In this document: piece by piece, positions 8,009 to 17,076 of the stretch
Numbering within the stretch: position 1 is the first letter of the stretch
Layout of the letters: each line of letters begins with the position of its first letter
NCBI GenBank assembly: GCA_031263155.1
Contig: JAISGK010000081.1
Span: 1 to 64,000 of the forward strand
DNA: 64,000 nucleotides
Direction: 5' to 3'
From: Clostridiales bacterium
GTDB lineage: Bacteria; Bacillota; Clostridia; Lachnospirales; WQUN01
Notes under the pieces: model-generated
What the model was told of the DNA's origin: nothing
Seen by the model: the letters and a program-made list of their open reading frames with translations, nothing else
Databases searched by the model: none
Translations under genes and position numbers: made by a program

Positions 8009-9139
8009 GTGCAATATAAAGAATTTGGAAAAACCGGTGTAGAGATGTCCGCGCTGGGATTTGGCGCTATGCGGCTTCCCATGACCGAGGGCGAAAACAA
8101 GGTTGTAGACTATGACAAAGCTGTCCCGATTATACGTCGCGCATTCGAACTGGGTGTTAATTACATCGACACCGCGCCGTATTATTGCGAAAAGACCAGC
8201 GAAATAGCGGTCGGCAAGGCCATAAAAGGCTGGCGCGACAAGGTTTACATCAGCACAAAAAATCCTATTGAAGATGCGTCAGGCGCTAGCTGGCGAACGC
8301 GTTTAGAAAGCTCGCTAAAAAAACTTGATACCGACTATATAGATTTTTACCACATGTGGGGTATCAATCTTGACACATTCAAAACCAAGATCAATGTTCC
8401 TGATGGCCCTGTAGAGGCCGCTCTTAAGGCAAAAGAGGAAGGGCTTATCAAGCACATATCGTTTTCGTATCACGACAAGCCCGAAAACTTTGCGGAAATC
8501 GTAGATAGCGGCTATTTTGAGTCGGTACTTATGCAATACAACCTTTTAGACAGATCAAACGAAGGCAATATCGACTACGCCGCCTCAAAAGGCTTGGGTG
8601 TGGTTATTATGGGCCCCGTCGGCGGGGGGAGATTGGGCGCGCCCAGCTCCATTATCTCACAACTGCTGCAAGGACGCGCAAAAAGCACCGCAGAGACTGC
8701 CCTGCGTTTTGTTCTCGCGCACCCCAACGTCAATATCGCGTTATCAGGCATGGGTACGATGGAAATGGTAGAAGAAAACGCCGAGGTTGCTTCTCGCGAC
8801 CTGCACCTGACCAGTGATGAGCGCGCGAGAGTGTTAGATATGATGGAAGAGAACAAGAAACTTGCGGAGCTTTATTGCACGGGCTGTAACTATTGCCAGC
8901 CATGCCCGCAGGAGATTAACATACCGCATCTGTTTTCTATCATGAACTATCACAAGGTGTATGGACTTACGGACTATGCGCGCAAGCAATACGCCGAGGC
9001 GCTTGAGGGCAAGGGCTGGGTAAAAACCAAAATGCCGGCCGATTGTATAGAGTGTGGACAATGTGAAGGCAAATGTCCGCAACATTTGAAAATTATTGAT
9101 CAACTTAAAGAAACTCACAAGGCCTTAATAAGCGCATAG
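8009..9139 (+). CDS. Aldo/keto reductase with C-terminal 4Fe-4S ferredoxin domain
   Basis: Residues 1 to about 280 form an aldo/keto reductase barrel (FGAMRLP at the N-terminus, YIDTAPYY holding the catalytic Asp-Tyr region, GPVGGGRL and SGMGTMEMV for cofactor binding). The C-terminal 90 residues carry two cysteine sets, CTGCNYCQPCP and CIECGQCEGKCP, expected to hold two 4Fe-4S clusters. This architecture is widespread in anaerobic Clostridia; the electron partner and substrate are not known. The start is GTG 8009 with AAAGGTGG upstream. It sits alone under its own promoter and possible operator repeats, with a tRNA-Met gene following. Confidence 0.92.
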   Translation: MQYKEFGKTGVEMSALGFGAMRLPMTEGENKVVDYDKAVPIIRRAFELGVNYIDTAPYYCEKTSEIAVGKAIKGWRDKVYISTKNPIEDASGASWRTRLESSLKKLDTDYIDFYHMWGINLDTFKTKINVPDGPVEAALKAKEEGLIKHISFSYHDKPENFAEIVDSGYFESVLMQYNLLDRSNEGNIDYAASKGLGVVIMGPVGGGRLGAPSSIISQLLQGRAKSTAETALRFVLAHPNVNIALSGMGTMEMVEENAEVASRDLHLTSDERARVLDMMEENKKLAELYCTGCNYCQPCPQEINIPHLFSIMNYHKVYGLTDYARKQYAEALEGKGWVKTKMPADCIECGQCEGKCPQHLKIIDQLKETHKALISA

Positions 9140-9158
9140 TAGCCCTAATAAAAAAAAT

Positions 9159-9187
9159 TTGACAAGCGTTTAATGATGATATATTAT
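9159..9187 (+). promoter_or_regulatory. tRNA-Met promoter
   Basis: TTGACA (9159-9164), 17-bp spacer, TATTAT (9182-9187), 12 bp upstream of the tRNA. Confidence 0.85.
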
Positions 9188-9198
9188 TACTGTCGCAC

Positions 9199-9272
9199 GG
9201 CGGAATAGCTCAGTTGGCTAGAGCATGCGGTTCATACCCGCAGTGTCGGGGGTTCAACTCCCTCTTCCGCTA
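9199..9272 (+). tRNA. tRNA-Met (CAT), elongator type
   Basis: A 74-nt cloverleaf with acceptor GGCGGAA/TTCCGCT, anticodon stem TGCGG/CCGCA around TTCATAC (anticodon CAT) and T-loop TTCAACT. The anticodon stem lacks the three consecutive G-C pairs of initiator tRNA, so it is an elongator. A tRNA-Ile whose C34 is modified to lysidine cannot be fully excluded. CCA is not encoded. The remaining 295 bp to cysK hold the inverted-repeat block at 9286-9329, a terminator at 9377-9403 and the cysK promoter. Confidence 0.93.
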
Positions 9273-9285
9273 TCGACAGGGTAGT

Positions 9286-9329
9286 GTGAGTGTGCTCAGT
9301 GTGAGCACGCTCATTCTGAGCACACTCAC
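9286..9329 (+). repeat. Nested inverted repeats downstream of tRNA-Met
   Basis: GTGAGTGTGCTCA (9286-9298) and TGAGCACACTCAC (9317-9329) are a perfect 13-bp inverted repeat. Between and overlapping them GTGCTCA-GTG-TGAGCAC (9292-9308) and TGAGC-AC-GCTCA (9302-9313) form alternative hairpins. There is no T run, so it is not a standard terminator. Mutually exclusive pairings are possible in RNA. Confidence 0.7.
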
Positions 9330-9376
9330 TGGGTCATAGCACAGTGACATTGACATGATTATGTGTACGACCTTGA

Positions 9377-9403
9377 AAGGCTCGCTACAATGGCGAGTCT
9401 TTT
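9377..9403 (+). terminator. Terminator downstream of tRNA-Met
   Basis: GGCTCGC and GCGAGTC (one G-T pair) flank a 7-base loop and are followed by TTTT. It probably ends the tRNA-Met transcript before the cysK promoter. Confidence 0.65.
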
Positions 9404-9492
9404 AGCGTTTCTCCAGCATGGCCTGGCATAGTTGAAAGAATATAAACAGGCCAGAATCATCTGACAATATTGAGTATGGCTTAAAATAAATA

Positions 9493-9521
9493 TTGACAAA
9501 TCCGGAAACGCGACATATAAT
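9493..9521 (+). promoter_or_regulatory. cysK promoter
   Basis: A consensus promoter: TTGACA (9493-9498), 17-bp spacer, TATAAT (9516-9521). The transcript would have about 40 nt of AT-rich leader before AGGGGG and the ATG. Confidence 0.88.
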
Positions 9522-9567
9522 GCATATATGATTAATATAGTATGATATTATTATAGGGGGCATACAA

Positions 9568-10500
9568 ATGGCAAGAGTCGCGAACAGCCTAACCGATTTA
9601 ATCGGGAAAACGCCATTGCTGGCGCTTAATGGCTATTCAAAAAAAGAAGGAATTTCCTCGCGTATCGTCGCAAAGCTGGAATACTTTAACCCGGCGGGCA
9701 GCGTGAAAGATCGCATCGCTTGGGCTATGATAGACGACGCTGAAAAAAGCGGGAAATTGAAATCTGGTTCGGTAATAATCGAACCCACCAGCGGTAACAC
9801 CGGTATTGGACTCGCCGCTGTCGCCGCCGCGAAGGGCTACCGTGTTATTCTCACGATGCCCGAAACCATGAGCGTAGAGCGGCGCAAATTGCTCGCGGCC
9901 TACGGGGCCGAGCTGGTGCTAACCGAGGGTGTGAAAGGAATGAAGGGCGCTATCGCAAAAGCCGAAGAGCTGGCTGCGGACATTCCAGATTCCTTTATTG
10001 CGGGCCAGTTTGTAAACCCCGCCAACCCACGAGTTCACCGTGAGACCACTGGTCCAGAGATTTGGGACGACTTAGAAGGTCAAGTTGACATTTTTGTATC
10101 GGGCATAGGAACTGGCGGCACGATCACCGGCGCGGGCGAATTCTTAAAGTCCAAAAACCCAAACCTAAAGGCAATTGCCGTTGAGCCAGCAGACTCGCCC
10201 GTGTTATCTGGAGGCAGTCCCAAGCCGCATAAGATTCAGGGGATCGGCGCCGGCTTCGTGCCAGAGGTGTTGAACACCTCCGTATACGACGAGATAATTA
10301 CCGTGAAGAATGAAGACGCTTTTGCCGTAGGGCGCTCTGTCGCCAAGATCGAGGGCTTGCTGGTAGGAATATCTTCCGGCGCGGCGCTGTGGGCGGCCAC
10401 GCAAATCGCGAAGCGCCCCGGAAACGAGGGTAAAACCATAGTGGTAATCTTGCCAGACACCGGCGAAAGATACCTTTCTACCCCGCTGTTCGAAGGATGA
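9568..10500 (+). CDS. cysK: Cysteine synthase A (O-acetylserine sulfhydrylase)
   Basis: This PLP enzyme makes L-cysteine from O-acetylserine and sulfide. The 310-aa product is full length. PLP lysine is Lys47 in NPAGSVKDR; the substrate loop is [10 protein letters not shown]; the phosphate-binding loop is [10 protein letters not shown]; the C-terminal SSGAAL contacts the cofactor ring. AGGGGG precedes the ATG. It is a single-gene transcript between a consensus promoter and a terminator. No serine acetyltransferase gene is adjacent. CysK and CysM are hard to separate by eye; length and motifs favour CysK. Confidence 0.95.
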   Translation: MARVANSLTDLIGKTPLLALNGYSKKEGISSRIVAKLEYFNPAGSVKDRIAWAMIDDAEKSGKLKSGSVIIEPTSGNTGIGLAAVAAAKGYRVILTMPETMSVERRKLLAAYGAELVLTEGVKGMKGAIAKAEELAADIPDSFIAGQFVNPANPRVHRETTGPEIWDDLEGQVDIFVSGIGTGGTITGAGEFLKSKNPNLKAIAVEPADSPVLSGGSPKPHKIQGIGAGFVPEVLNTSVYDEIITVKNEDAFAVGRSVAKIEGLLVGISSGAALWAATQIAKRPGNEGKTIVVILPDTGERYLSTPLFEG

Positions 10501-10541
10501 GAGTTTATCAATATATTTTGAGCGTTAAGTGAATGTTAAAC

Positions 10542-10575
10542 GAACTGCCCCTGCGGCAAGCGACAGGGGCAGTTC
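10542..10575. terminator. Bidirectional terminator after cysK
   Basis: GAACTGCCCCTG (10542-10553) and CAGGGGCAGTTC (10564-10575) form a 12-bp stem with flanking T and A stretches between convergent cysK and the small lipoprotein gene. Confidence 0.85.
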
Positions 10576-10580
10576 ACTTT

Positions 10581-10976
10581 TCACGATTTTTTACGATACT
10601 CTCTGGAAATAATTTCAAGTGTAGTACTATTAATAAATTCATAATTGGTTTTCCAGGTTTCCTCGTCTTCCTCCCATTCACCGACAGCCGCGTCTACAGC
10701 GGCTTGATCCGCCGAGTGAGTCTGAACAAACGTAATAGTACCCATGCCCGGCGTGATCTCTTCGCTATAGCTAAAAGTGCCTCTGTAACGTTTGCTGTCA
10801 AGCTCATGAAATGCTTCATAAGTATCACCGCTAAATTTATAGCGGGTCAGTTCGTTTTTTACACTGTCCCAAGTCCCGTCAAAGAGAGTCTTGGCATTGG
10901 AAGCAGTGGGGTGAATATTGCAACCAACCAGCAACAGCAAAAATGCCACAATTCCCAAAAGCCTCATCACTCTCAT
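10581..10976 (-). CDS. Small lipoprotein of unknown function
   Basis: The 131-aa product has a hydrophobic N-terminus ending in the lipobox LLVGC (Cys19), so it should be lipid-anchored on the outer face of the membrane. The mature part reads as a small beta-rich domain (FDGTWDSV, YKFSGDTYEAF, KRYRGTFSY, GTITF), similar in style to lipocalin-like or stress-type lipoprotein folds, with an acidic stretch WEEDEETW. I do not recognise the family. The ATG at 10976 has GGGGGAAGG four bases upstream. It lies downstream of the phosphodiesterase gene (69 nt), which also makes an exported protein. Confidence 0.75.
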   Translation of the reverse strand: MRVMRLLGIVAFLLLLVGCNIHPTASNAKTLFDGTWDSVKNELTRYKFSGDTYEAFHELDSKRYRGTFSYSEEITPGMGTITFVQTHSADQAAVDAAVGEWEEDEETWKTNYEFINSTTLEIISREYRKKS

Positions 10977-11045
10977 AAAACCTTCCCCCTACGTCAATTG
11001 CCAATTCTTTTTTAAAATTCGCAAGCATCTTTACCAACAAGCGCA

Positions 11046-11963
11046 TTATCCTAGCGTGTCATTTAGCCCAACCAGTTGTTCGGGTAAAATGTCATCAGTG
11101 TAAAAGCCTGACACGCCTTTGGCAAGCCATGCTTTAATGTCGTTTATATCATTTAGCGTGTGCAAAAACACTTTTGCCCCAGCGGCGTAGATGTCGCTTA
11201 AAAAGGGTTGGTTGGCTCGTTCGGGCGGCATAACGATCACAGGTATGTTTTCGCTTCGCACAAATTCTACAACCTGCGCTTCCGTGTCAGGAGTCATATA
11301 AAGGGTATATAGAATGTTGGGATATTTATATATCTTATTGATAAGATGATACATTTTTTGGTTGTACACTTGCACAATGATGCGCTCTCTAAGTTCGGGC
11401 CTAACGCTTGCGGCGTCAAACAGTATCTGAAATTGCTCGGTTATTTGTTCGTCGGTATAGTCAAATGACTTGGTGTCAGTAATGATATAAGCGTCTTCAT
11501 GCTGTTCTAAAAAGTCAAGAAACATCTCTAGCGAAGTTGGTGTAAACAACCCGCTTACCTGCTTTGACGAAAACTCATCCCAGCTTTTGGCCGCCTTACC
11601 GCCCCAATCATGTATGCCTACAAGCTTGCCGTCACTGGTAAGGTTAAAATCCAACTCAAACACGCGATGCCCAAGTTCATAATTCGTTTGCACAGCCTCG
11701 ATAGTGTTGGTACCCTGCACATTGCCAACCGTACCTCCCGCGTGAGCGACAAGACCAATATCAACCCAGCTGGACACAGGCGTGCTCGTGCCAGGCATAA
11801 CTAGCACATTGTTTGATATGGCAGGCACGGCAAACTCCAAGTCGGCTTGAGTGGTAGGCGTTGTCGATAGCCCGACCGCTTGCGGGTTTGACTGAGCGTA
11901 AACAAAAAAGGCGGCAACGGAAAGAACGCAAAATATAGATAGCAGCATTACTGATATCCTCAT
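11046..11963 (-). CDS. Exported glycerophosphodiester phosphodiesterase-like protein
   Basis: A signal peptide or anchor (residues 1-25) leads into a PI-PLC/GDPD-like barrel. Key motifs are VAHAGG with the first catalytic His, NTIEA, VFELDFNLTSDG holding the metal-binding Glu/Asp pair, and GIHDW with the second His. The C-terminal VSGFYTDDILPE also fits the family. Such enzymes hydrolyse glycerophosphodiesters or related lipid or teichoic-acid products outside the cell. I choose ATG 11963 because GGGGGTG lies just upstream. The longer frame from 11978 has no ribosome binding site. The 116-bp gap on its upstream side (11979-12095) holds no gene and no convincing terminator for the Hsp70 train. 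Confidence 0.85.
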   Translation of the reverse strand: MRISVMLLSIFCVLSVAAFFVYAQSNPQAVGLSTTPTTQADLEFAVPAISNNVLVMPGTSTPVSSWVDIGLVAHAGGTVGNVQGTNTIEAVQTNYELGHRVFELDFNLTSDGKLVGIHDWGGKAAKSWDEFSSKQVSGLFTPTSLEMFLDFLEQHEDAYIITDTKSFDYTDEQITEQFQILFDAASVRPELRERIIVQVYNQKMYHLINKIYKYPNILYTLYMTPDTEAQVVEFVRSENIPVIVMPPERANQPFLSDIYAAGAKVFLHTLNDINDIKAWLAKGVSGFYTDDILPEQLVGLNDTLG

Positions 11964-12095
11964 ATGCCACACCCCCATTGCTTTATTATATCTTAAACGC
12001 TCGACAAAGTAAATAGCCTGTCACATCGTGGAATGTGGATATAAACTATTGGTACGCGCTATATAACCCCAGCGCCACAGTAGCGTTACTCGTTG

Positions 12096-13247
12096 TTATA
12101 CAACTATCGTTTCGTCCGGGGATTCGCGGTAATCGCTCTTTAGCGATGCAATCAAAGTTTGCAGTTCTTTCAGGTAATCACGTGAGCGACTCATGGCGTG
12201 GCGGGCTTTTATCAACAACAACCTCGCCGATAGGTTTGCCGGTTCTATACTTAAGGCGCGGTTTGCCGATTCAAAAGCCTGATTGTAGGCGTTTGCCCTA
12301 AGATCTACCTCTGCAAGTTTTTGCCACAGCGCCGCGTTGCCCGCGTTATTTCGCAGAGCGCTCTCTATTAATTGCGCGGCCTCTTGCTGTTTGCCTTGGG
12401 CGCACAAAATATCGGCCCGGCGTTCGTCCGCCGCTGCAAGTGAGTTAACGCGCTCCAGCGCGCTTTCCGCTTTATCATATATGGCTCGCCTTATATAAAA
12501 GTCTACCAATTTAAGGCTTGTCGCCTCTGTGTTATCTTTTGCCGCTTCTTTATAGTAAAATTCGGCCTGATCGTATTTCTCCTGCGATTCAAACAAGGAC
12601 GCGCGCACCAATGAAGCCTTGGAGGTTGAGCGCGCGTTACCCAACAGGTTGCTTGCCGTTTCAAAGTCGCCGCAATGGACACAAGCCTCGGCAAAGTGCA
12701 CCGTTATATCCCCATTCATTTTATCCAATTCGCGCGCTTCGGCTAGCAAATCCTTCGCGTGGACAAAGTCGCCCAAATTCATCAACGCGACAGCGGTGTT
12801 GTTTAACAACACCGCTGATCTCTCTTCGTTGAGGGCCTGCCTATAAAATCCCAAGGCCCTTGAGGGCGATTTCTTTATCATGAAATAGTCGCCGCGCTCT
12901 TTAAGGCGCTCCCAATTCTCCCTTTTCTCCCACGCTATTATATCTGCCATAACAAGGTCTATTTCTTCTGACGTCAGGACCCCCGCATCACGCAAAAACG
13001 ATGTTACAGCACTGGACACACTTGCCAAGGCGTGTTCCCTCAACCTTTTCGCCACGTCAAACATCCTGAGCGCGTCCCCTGTCCACGCCGCAAAGTGCTT
13101 ACCTTTTATGTCGTCAAATGTTTCGCGCCAGTTTTGCCACACGTGAAACGACGCCTCTTCTATGGAAAACACCCGCGCCCCTGTCGCGTGAAATTCGTAT
13201 GGTTTGTCACAGCCATCGGCATTTACACACAAAATTAGATTTGTCAC
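12096..13247 (-). CDS. TPR protein, last gene of Hsp70 cluster
   Basis: The 383-aa product begins with a short module (CVNADGC, then ATGARVFSIEEASFHVWQNW) that recalls an N-terminal segment I have seen in clostridial TPR proteins (a SIEE motif followed by aromatic residues). After a helical spacer, residues from about 125 to 370 form tandem tetratricopeptide-like repeats (ALGFYRQALNEE, NNTAVALMNLGDF, AEFYYKEAAKD, LWQKLAEVDLRANAYNQAFESANRAL). TPRs are protein-binding scaffolds; in eukaryotes they dock Hsp70 tails. The GTG start overlaps the TGA of the Hsp70-VWA gene by four bases (GTGA), so the two are translated together. No signal peptide: cytosolic. Specific function unknown. Confidence 0.75.
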   Translation of the reverse strand: MTNLILCVNADGCDKPYEFHATGARVFSIEEASFHVWQNWRETFDDIKGKHFAAWTGDALRMFDVAKRLREHALASVSSAVTSFLRDAGVLTSEEIDLVMADIIAWEKRENWERLKERGDYFMIKKSPSRALGFYRQALNEERSAVLLNNTAVALMNLGDFVHAKDLLAEARELDKMNGDITVHFAEACVHCGDFETASNLLGNARSTSKASLVRASLFESQEKYDQAEFYYKEAAKDNTEATSLKLVDFYIRRAIYDKAESALERVNSLAAADERRADILCAQGKQQEAAQLIESALRNNAGNAALWQKLAEVDLRANAYNQAFESANRALSIEPANLSARLLLIKARHAMSRSRDYLKELQTLIASLKSDYRESPDETIVV

Positions 13248-15325
13248 AACCTTATCAACTCTGCTATGCTCATGGCGATATTGTCTAGGATATCAAAAAA
13301 TTTGTCGTTAAGGTCATAATACTTGCCAAACGGTTTTGTAATAGGGTCATACGCCTCTATGCTCTCTCGATCCTTGCGCGCGACAACATAAGCGGTCACT
13401 TCGTTTTCATTAAGCATTGCGCAAATGTCATGCACGCGCCGTCCGCTTGCGGTCGGTACATGCGGCGGAGCGTCCGTTATTAAAATAAATATATACCGTG
13501 CTCCAATAGATTCGCCGCGCGAAGTGTTTATCAATTCTATGCCCGTTTCCAGCGCGTCCAGTGACGATTCGGGTATGTCGCCGCCGTACGTGCGCGGGAT
13601 ATTTTTGACCTGCTTTTGGAAGCGACTAACATCGTCGGTGAAATTATAAACGCTGGGGCGTTCCTTTTCATTTAAGTCGCCAAAACCGATAAGCCCCAGC
13701 TTAAACATTGCCCCTTTGCTTGCTAATATTTCACTAAACTCTATAGCCCTGTCTTTTACGCCGTTAATATAGGTATCCATACTACCTGTTGTATCTATGA
13801 GGAAAACGACATTAACAAGCCCTCCGCCCCTACGCGCTTCGCCCGCGTCTGGCTCAGCTTTATATTTCGCGCGATCAAATTCGGCGCGTTCTGTGCGCCC
13901 GCTGCTCATATCCTTTACAAATACCTCAAAAAGGTTATTCTCGTCCAGGGCATATGTGATTCCAATTTGCGTAGTGCCAGATAAGCCAGAAAAGAGCACG
14001 CTGCCAATGTACTTGCGCTCATCCTCCCTGCCTTGCTCCCATTCGAACACAGGCACGGTAACATGCGACGCGCCGCTCATGCTGGCGAAGTTGTCATCCG
14101 TAAAGCGCCCCGGTATGCCGCTGCCCATGGGTATGATGGGTATGAGCTGTTTTTCCATTGTCGCGATATTGGTTATCGCTTCTGTCCCAAAAATCTGGCG
14201 GGTTATCTGACCGACTTTCACATTACTGTTAGGCAGGTGAATGAGCCTGTTGTATATGGCCGCGCCCATGGCAACGCTTTTGGCGGGGTCTGTCGCGCGA
14301 TACGGCTCTTTAATAAATCCCGCTACCATGCGGCGTATCATAGGTATAAGCGTAGAACCCCCCACCAGTATAACCTTGCTTATTTCATCCGCGCCTCGTC
14401 CCGCGCGCTTTAACGCCTCTTCGATAATTTCACGGCTGCGATCAACATATTTGCGTATCATGGCCTCAAATTCTTCGCGCGTTATTTCGGAGGAAAGATT
14501 TTTCGGCACACCCTCATGTATTATCAATGGGTTTATACGCACTTGGGCGCTGTTAGACCCGCTCAGTTTCTTTTTGGTCTGCTCGGCCTCTTGCTTTAAC
14601 TTCTGCATAACGCGGCGTCTTTCCGCGTTGTCCAAAGAGTCCAGATCTATGCCGGAGTTTTGGCTAAATTTAGCCTTCATCCACATTATCAATTCCGAGT
14701 CAAAATCGTCCCCGCCCAGGTTCATGTCGCCCACGTCAGAAAGCTCTTGAAATACTTCCTGACCAATCTCGTCCTTCGAAACGTTAAGCACACACGCGTC
14801 TAGCGTGCCCCCGCCAAAATCGTAAACCAGAAGGGTTTGAGCGTAACCTTGACGGTAACCATATTCTATCGCCGCCGCCAAAGGTTCTGATAACAGATAA
14901 ACCTCTTTAAACCCCGCTTTAAGACCCGCCTCGCGCGTAGCGAATATTTGCCTGTCGTTAAAGTACGCGGGATGTGTTACCACCACCTCGGTAAAAATTT
15001 CACCCGACTGCTCTTCCGCCGCCTGCTTAAGCTTTTTTAATATTTCGGCGCTGATGCTTTCCGGTGTTTTTTCATCTCCGGCAATATTTATTCGCTGTTC
15101 TGTGCCGATCAACCTTTTTACAGATATGACCGTTGTTTCGGGGTAAACGATAGCCCCCGCCTTGGCTTCGCTGCCAACAATTATTCCGTTTTCGGTATAG
15201 CTGACTACAGATGGCAAAATTTCATCAGTGCCGTCTATTCGCACTACGTCAAGAGAGTCGGTCTTGTCGCTGTAGATCATTGCGACGCTGTTGGTAGTGC
15301 CAAGGTCTATGCCCAAATATCCCAT
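13244..15325 (-). CDS. Hsp70-von Willebrand A fusion protein
   Basis: Residues 1 to about 345 are a complete Hsp70 ATPase domain: phosphate-1 GIDLGTTNSV, SEPLAAAIEYG, phosphate-2 VYDFGGGTLD, and adenosine loop VILVGGSTLIP. A beta substrate-binding-like region follows to about 475. The helical lid is missing; a Gly/Arg linker instead leads to a von Willebrand A domain (about 490-693) with MIDAS residues DTTGSM, a GGDIPESSLDA loop and ITDAPPH. The VWA domain should bind a divalent metal and a partner acidic residue. ATG 15325 has AGGGAG upstream. It lies 71 nt after the preceding Hsp70 gene and overlaps the next by 4 nt. I know no characterised protein with this order. Confidence 0.85.
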   Translation of the reverse strand: MGYLGIDLGTTNSVAMIYSDKTDSLDVVRIDGTDEILPSVVSYTENGIIVGSEAKAGAIVYPETTVISVKRLIGTEQRINIAGDEKTPESISAEILKKLKQAAEEQSGEIFTEVVVTHPAYFNDRQIFATREAGLKAGFKEVYLLSEPLAAAIEYGYRQGYAQTLLVYDFGGGTLDACVLNVSKDEIGQEVFQELSDVGDMNLGGDDFDSELIMWMKAKFSQNSGIDLDSLDNAERRRVMQKLKQEAEQTKKKLSGSNSAQVRINPLIIHEGVPKNLSSEITREEFEAMIRKYVDRSREIIEEALKRAGRGADEISKVILVGGSTLIPMIRRMVAGFIKEPYRATDPAKSVAMGAAIYNRLIHLPNSNVKVGQITRQIFGTEAITNIATMEKQLIPIIPMGSGIPGRFTDDNFASMSGASHVTVPVFEWEQGREDERKYIGSVLFSGLSGTTQIGITYALDENNLFEVFVKDMSSGRTERAEFDRAKYKAEPDAGEARRGGGLVNVVFLIDTTGSMDTYINGVKDRAIEFSEILASKGAMFKLGLIGFGDLNEKERPSVYNFTDDVSRFQKQVKNIPRTYGGDIPESSLDALETGIELINTSRGESIGARYIFILITDAPPHVPTASGRRVHDICAMLNENEVTAYVVARKDRESIEAYDPITKPFGKYYDLNDKFFDILDNIAMSIAELIRL

Positions 15326-15396
15326 AACATATCTCCCTGCATTGTATAAAATCGTATGCGCGAATCCCTCTATTAGACTTCGGCGGTGATCATACC

Positions 15397-17040
15397 TTAT
15401 TTGCCAACCCGATTTGATTCTGACCGTCTAACCACCGTTTTTCTGTCGCGCGCAGGCTCGAACGGCTCGCGATAACCCGATGGTGCAAACTCGCCCGCAA
15501 ATCCTAGGTCTTCAACAATGCCGTTGACCATACCGCCGTTTTCCGTCACCTTTAGGGTTATCTTCAACTTTGTTTTTCCACTTGGTCTGGCGGGCAATCC
15601 CGTCATCTCCACTTCTCCTATCAATTTACATTTATCGAATGAATCCGCTTTATCTATGCGCTCTAAAATACGCAGGTTAAATCGGGTCATTTCGTTTGGC
15701 ACACTGCCGTTTAGCGTAAACGCGTAGCTCTTGACCGCCAGGCTGTAAGGCGTGCCCCTGCGTATCATGGGGAAAAAGGATTTGCCTCCTCCAATGACAA
15801 TTTCTAGCCCTATATCGTGCGGGGTGGTCACTTCAAACTGAACCACCTCGGCCGACATATCGGGCTGGTTAAGCAGGCCCATTTTAATGGCCGCGTAATA
15901 CGCCGCGCCAAGGGAAATGTCTTGCGCGCGCTTATCTGTGCTATAGATTTTTGATTCGTCGTCAAACACCGCTACAAGCATGTTCTTAACCCATGGCATA
16001 AAGGACGACCCGCCCTCCAGCAGCACTCGATCTACAGCGTCCGGAGCGACGGCTCCGGTATACGCGTCGCGTAGGGTCTTGCGTACAAGGTTGCGCGTTT
16101 TATCAATAAAGGGTTGAATCATGCCCTCCAGCGTTTCTCTGGTTATCTGCTCCATAAAAGGGGGAATACAAAAGGCGAACGGCACACGATAACTCTTTAA
16201 GCCCGAAAGCCGCTCTTTTGCCTCGCGCGCGTGCATAACCAGCGTCGCCTTGTTTTCTGGGCTTAATTCATCCCTGCTCACACTATTCTTGCGTTCTATA
16301 ATCTGGTAGCACAGGTCGGTGAGCATTTCGTCAACATTGTCCCCGCCGTGGTAGGCCTCGCCACCTTCGCTTATCACTTGCAGCTTAAGCTGGCCATCTT
16401 GTTCCGAAACGCGAAATAAGGTAATATCCAGAGTGCCGCCGCCAAAGTCAAACACCATTATTTTTTGCCCGTTTTTAAGCGGTTGGGTCATATTGTAATT
16501 AAGCGCGGCGGCAAGCGGTTCTTCTATGAGGCAGATGAGTTGATCCTTTATGCCCGCCAGCTCACAAGCGCGTTGAGTAGCCTTTTTCGCAGCGTCGTCA
16601 AAATGATAGGGTACGGATACCACGGCGCCGCCCAATTCCGCTTTGGGATTAATGTTGGCAATATGGTCAAACAACTCGCGCAAAATTCTAGACGATATCT
16701 CTTCGGGCTTATAATCTATGTTATTTATCCTCACCGTTTCCGAGGTTCCCATTTTGCGTTTTATGGAGCGTATGGTAGTTTCGGGGTATATCGCCATAGT
16801 ATTGTACGCTTCTTGACCTATAAGCCATTCGTCGCCATCGGGGCGGTACTGCGCAACAGACGGCAGCGCGATTTTCCCAAATCCATTGCTTATGTCAATT
16901 AATTCCGGGCGGTCGTTGTGTGAGTCCCAATAACTGATGATACTGTTTGTAGTGCCAAGGTCCACTCCTACAATGTAGATATCTTCCGGTAGTTCGCCGC
17001 CTTCGGATATGATGCGATGTTTAGTCTCTTGCCATGTCAT
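15397..17040 (-). CDS. Lid-less Hsp70 family ATPase
   Basis: The 547-aa protein has an intact Hsp70 nucleotide-binding domain after a 25-residue leader: GVDLGTTNSI, IEEPLAAALNY, VFDFGGGTLDI and LLEGGSSFMPW. A beta-sandwich substrate-binding region follows (PHDIGLEI; a Leu/Val-rich stretch to about residue 510). The chain then stops in a basic tail, without the alpha-helical lid or an EEVD-type end. Size resembles HscC-type Hsp70s rather than DnaK (about 610-640 aa). A ribosome site AAGGCGGTG precedes the ATG. It closely parallels the next upstream gene, with which it shares the leader and the layout of the first 60 residues, pointing to tandem duplication. Confidence 0.87.
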   Translation of the reverse strand: MTWQETKHRIISEGGELPEDIYIVGVDLGTTNSIISYWDSHNDRPELIDISNGFGKIALPSVAQYRPDGDEWLIGQEAYNTMAIYPETTIRSIKRKMGTSETVRINNIDYKPEEISSRILRELFDHIANINPKAELGGAVVSVPYHFDDAAKKATQRACELAGIKDQLICLIEEPLAAALNYNMTQPLKNGQKIMVFDFGGGTLDITLFRVSEQDGQLKLQVISEGGEAYHGGDNVDEMLTDLCYQIIERKNSVSRDELSPENKATLVMHAREAKERLSGLKSYRVPFAFCIPPFMEQITRETLEGMIQPFIDKTRNLVRKTLRDAYTGAVAPDAVDRVLLEGGSSFMPWVKNMLVAVFDDESKIYSTDKRAQDISLGAAYYAAIKMGLLNQPDMSAEVVQFEVTTPHDIGLEIVIGGGKSFFPMIRRGTPYSLAVKSYAFTLNGSVPNEMTRFNLRILERIDKADSFDKCKLIGEVEMTGLPARPSGKTKLKITLKVTENGGMVNGIVEDLGFAGEFAPSGYREPFEPARDRKTVVRRSESNRVGK

Positions 17041-17076
17041 TGTGCACCGCCTTAAATTATCTCTTATGCCAAAACG

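Noticed and set aside
10533-11015. Plus-strand frame of 160 codons opposite the small lipoprotein
   Set aside because: It starts in the cysK terminator and is antisense to a gene with a clear lipobox and ribosome site.
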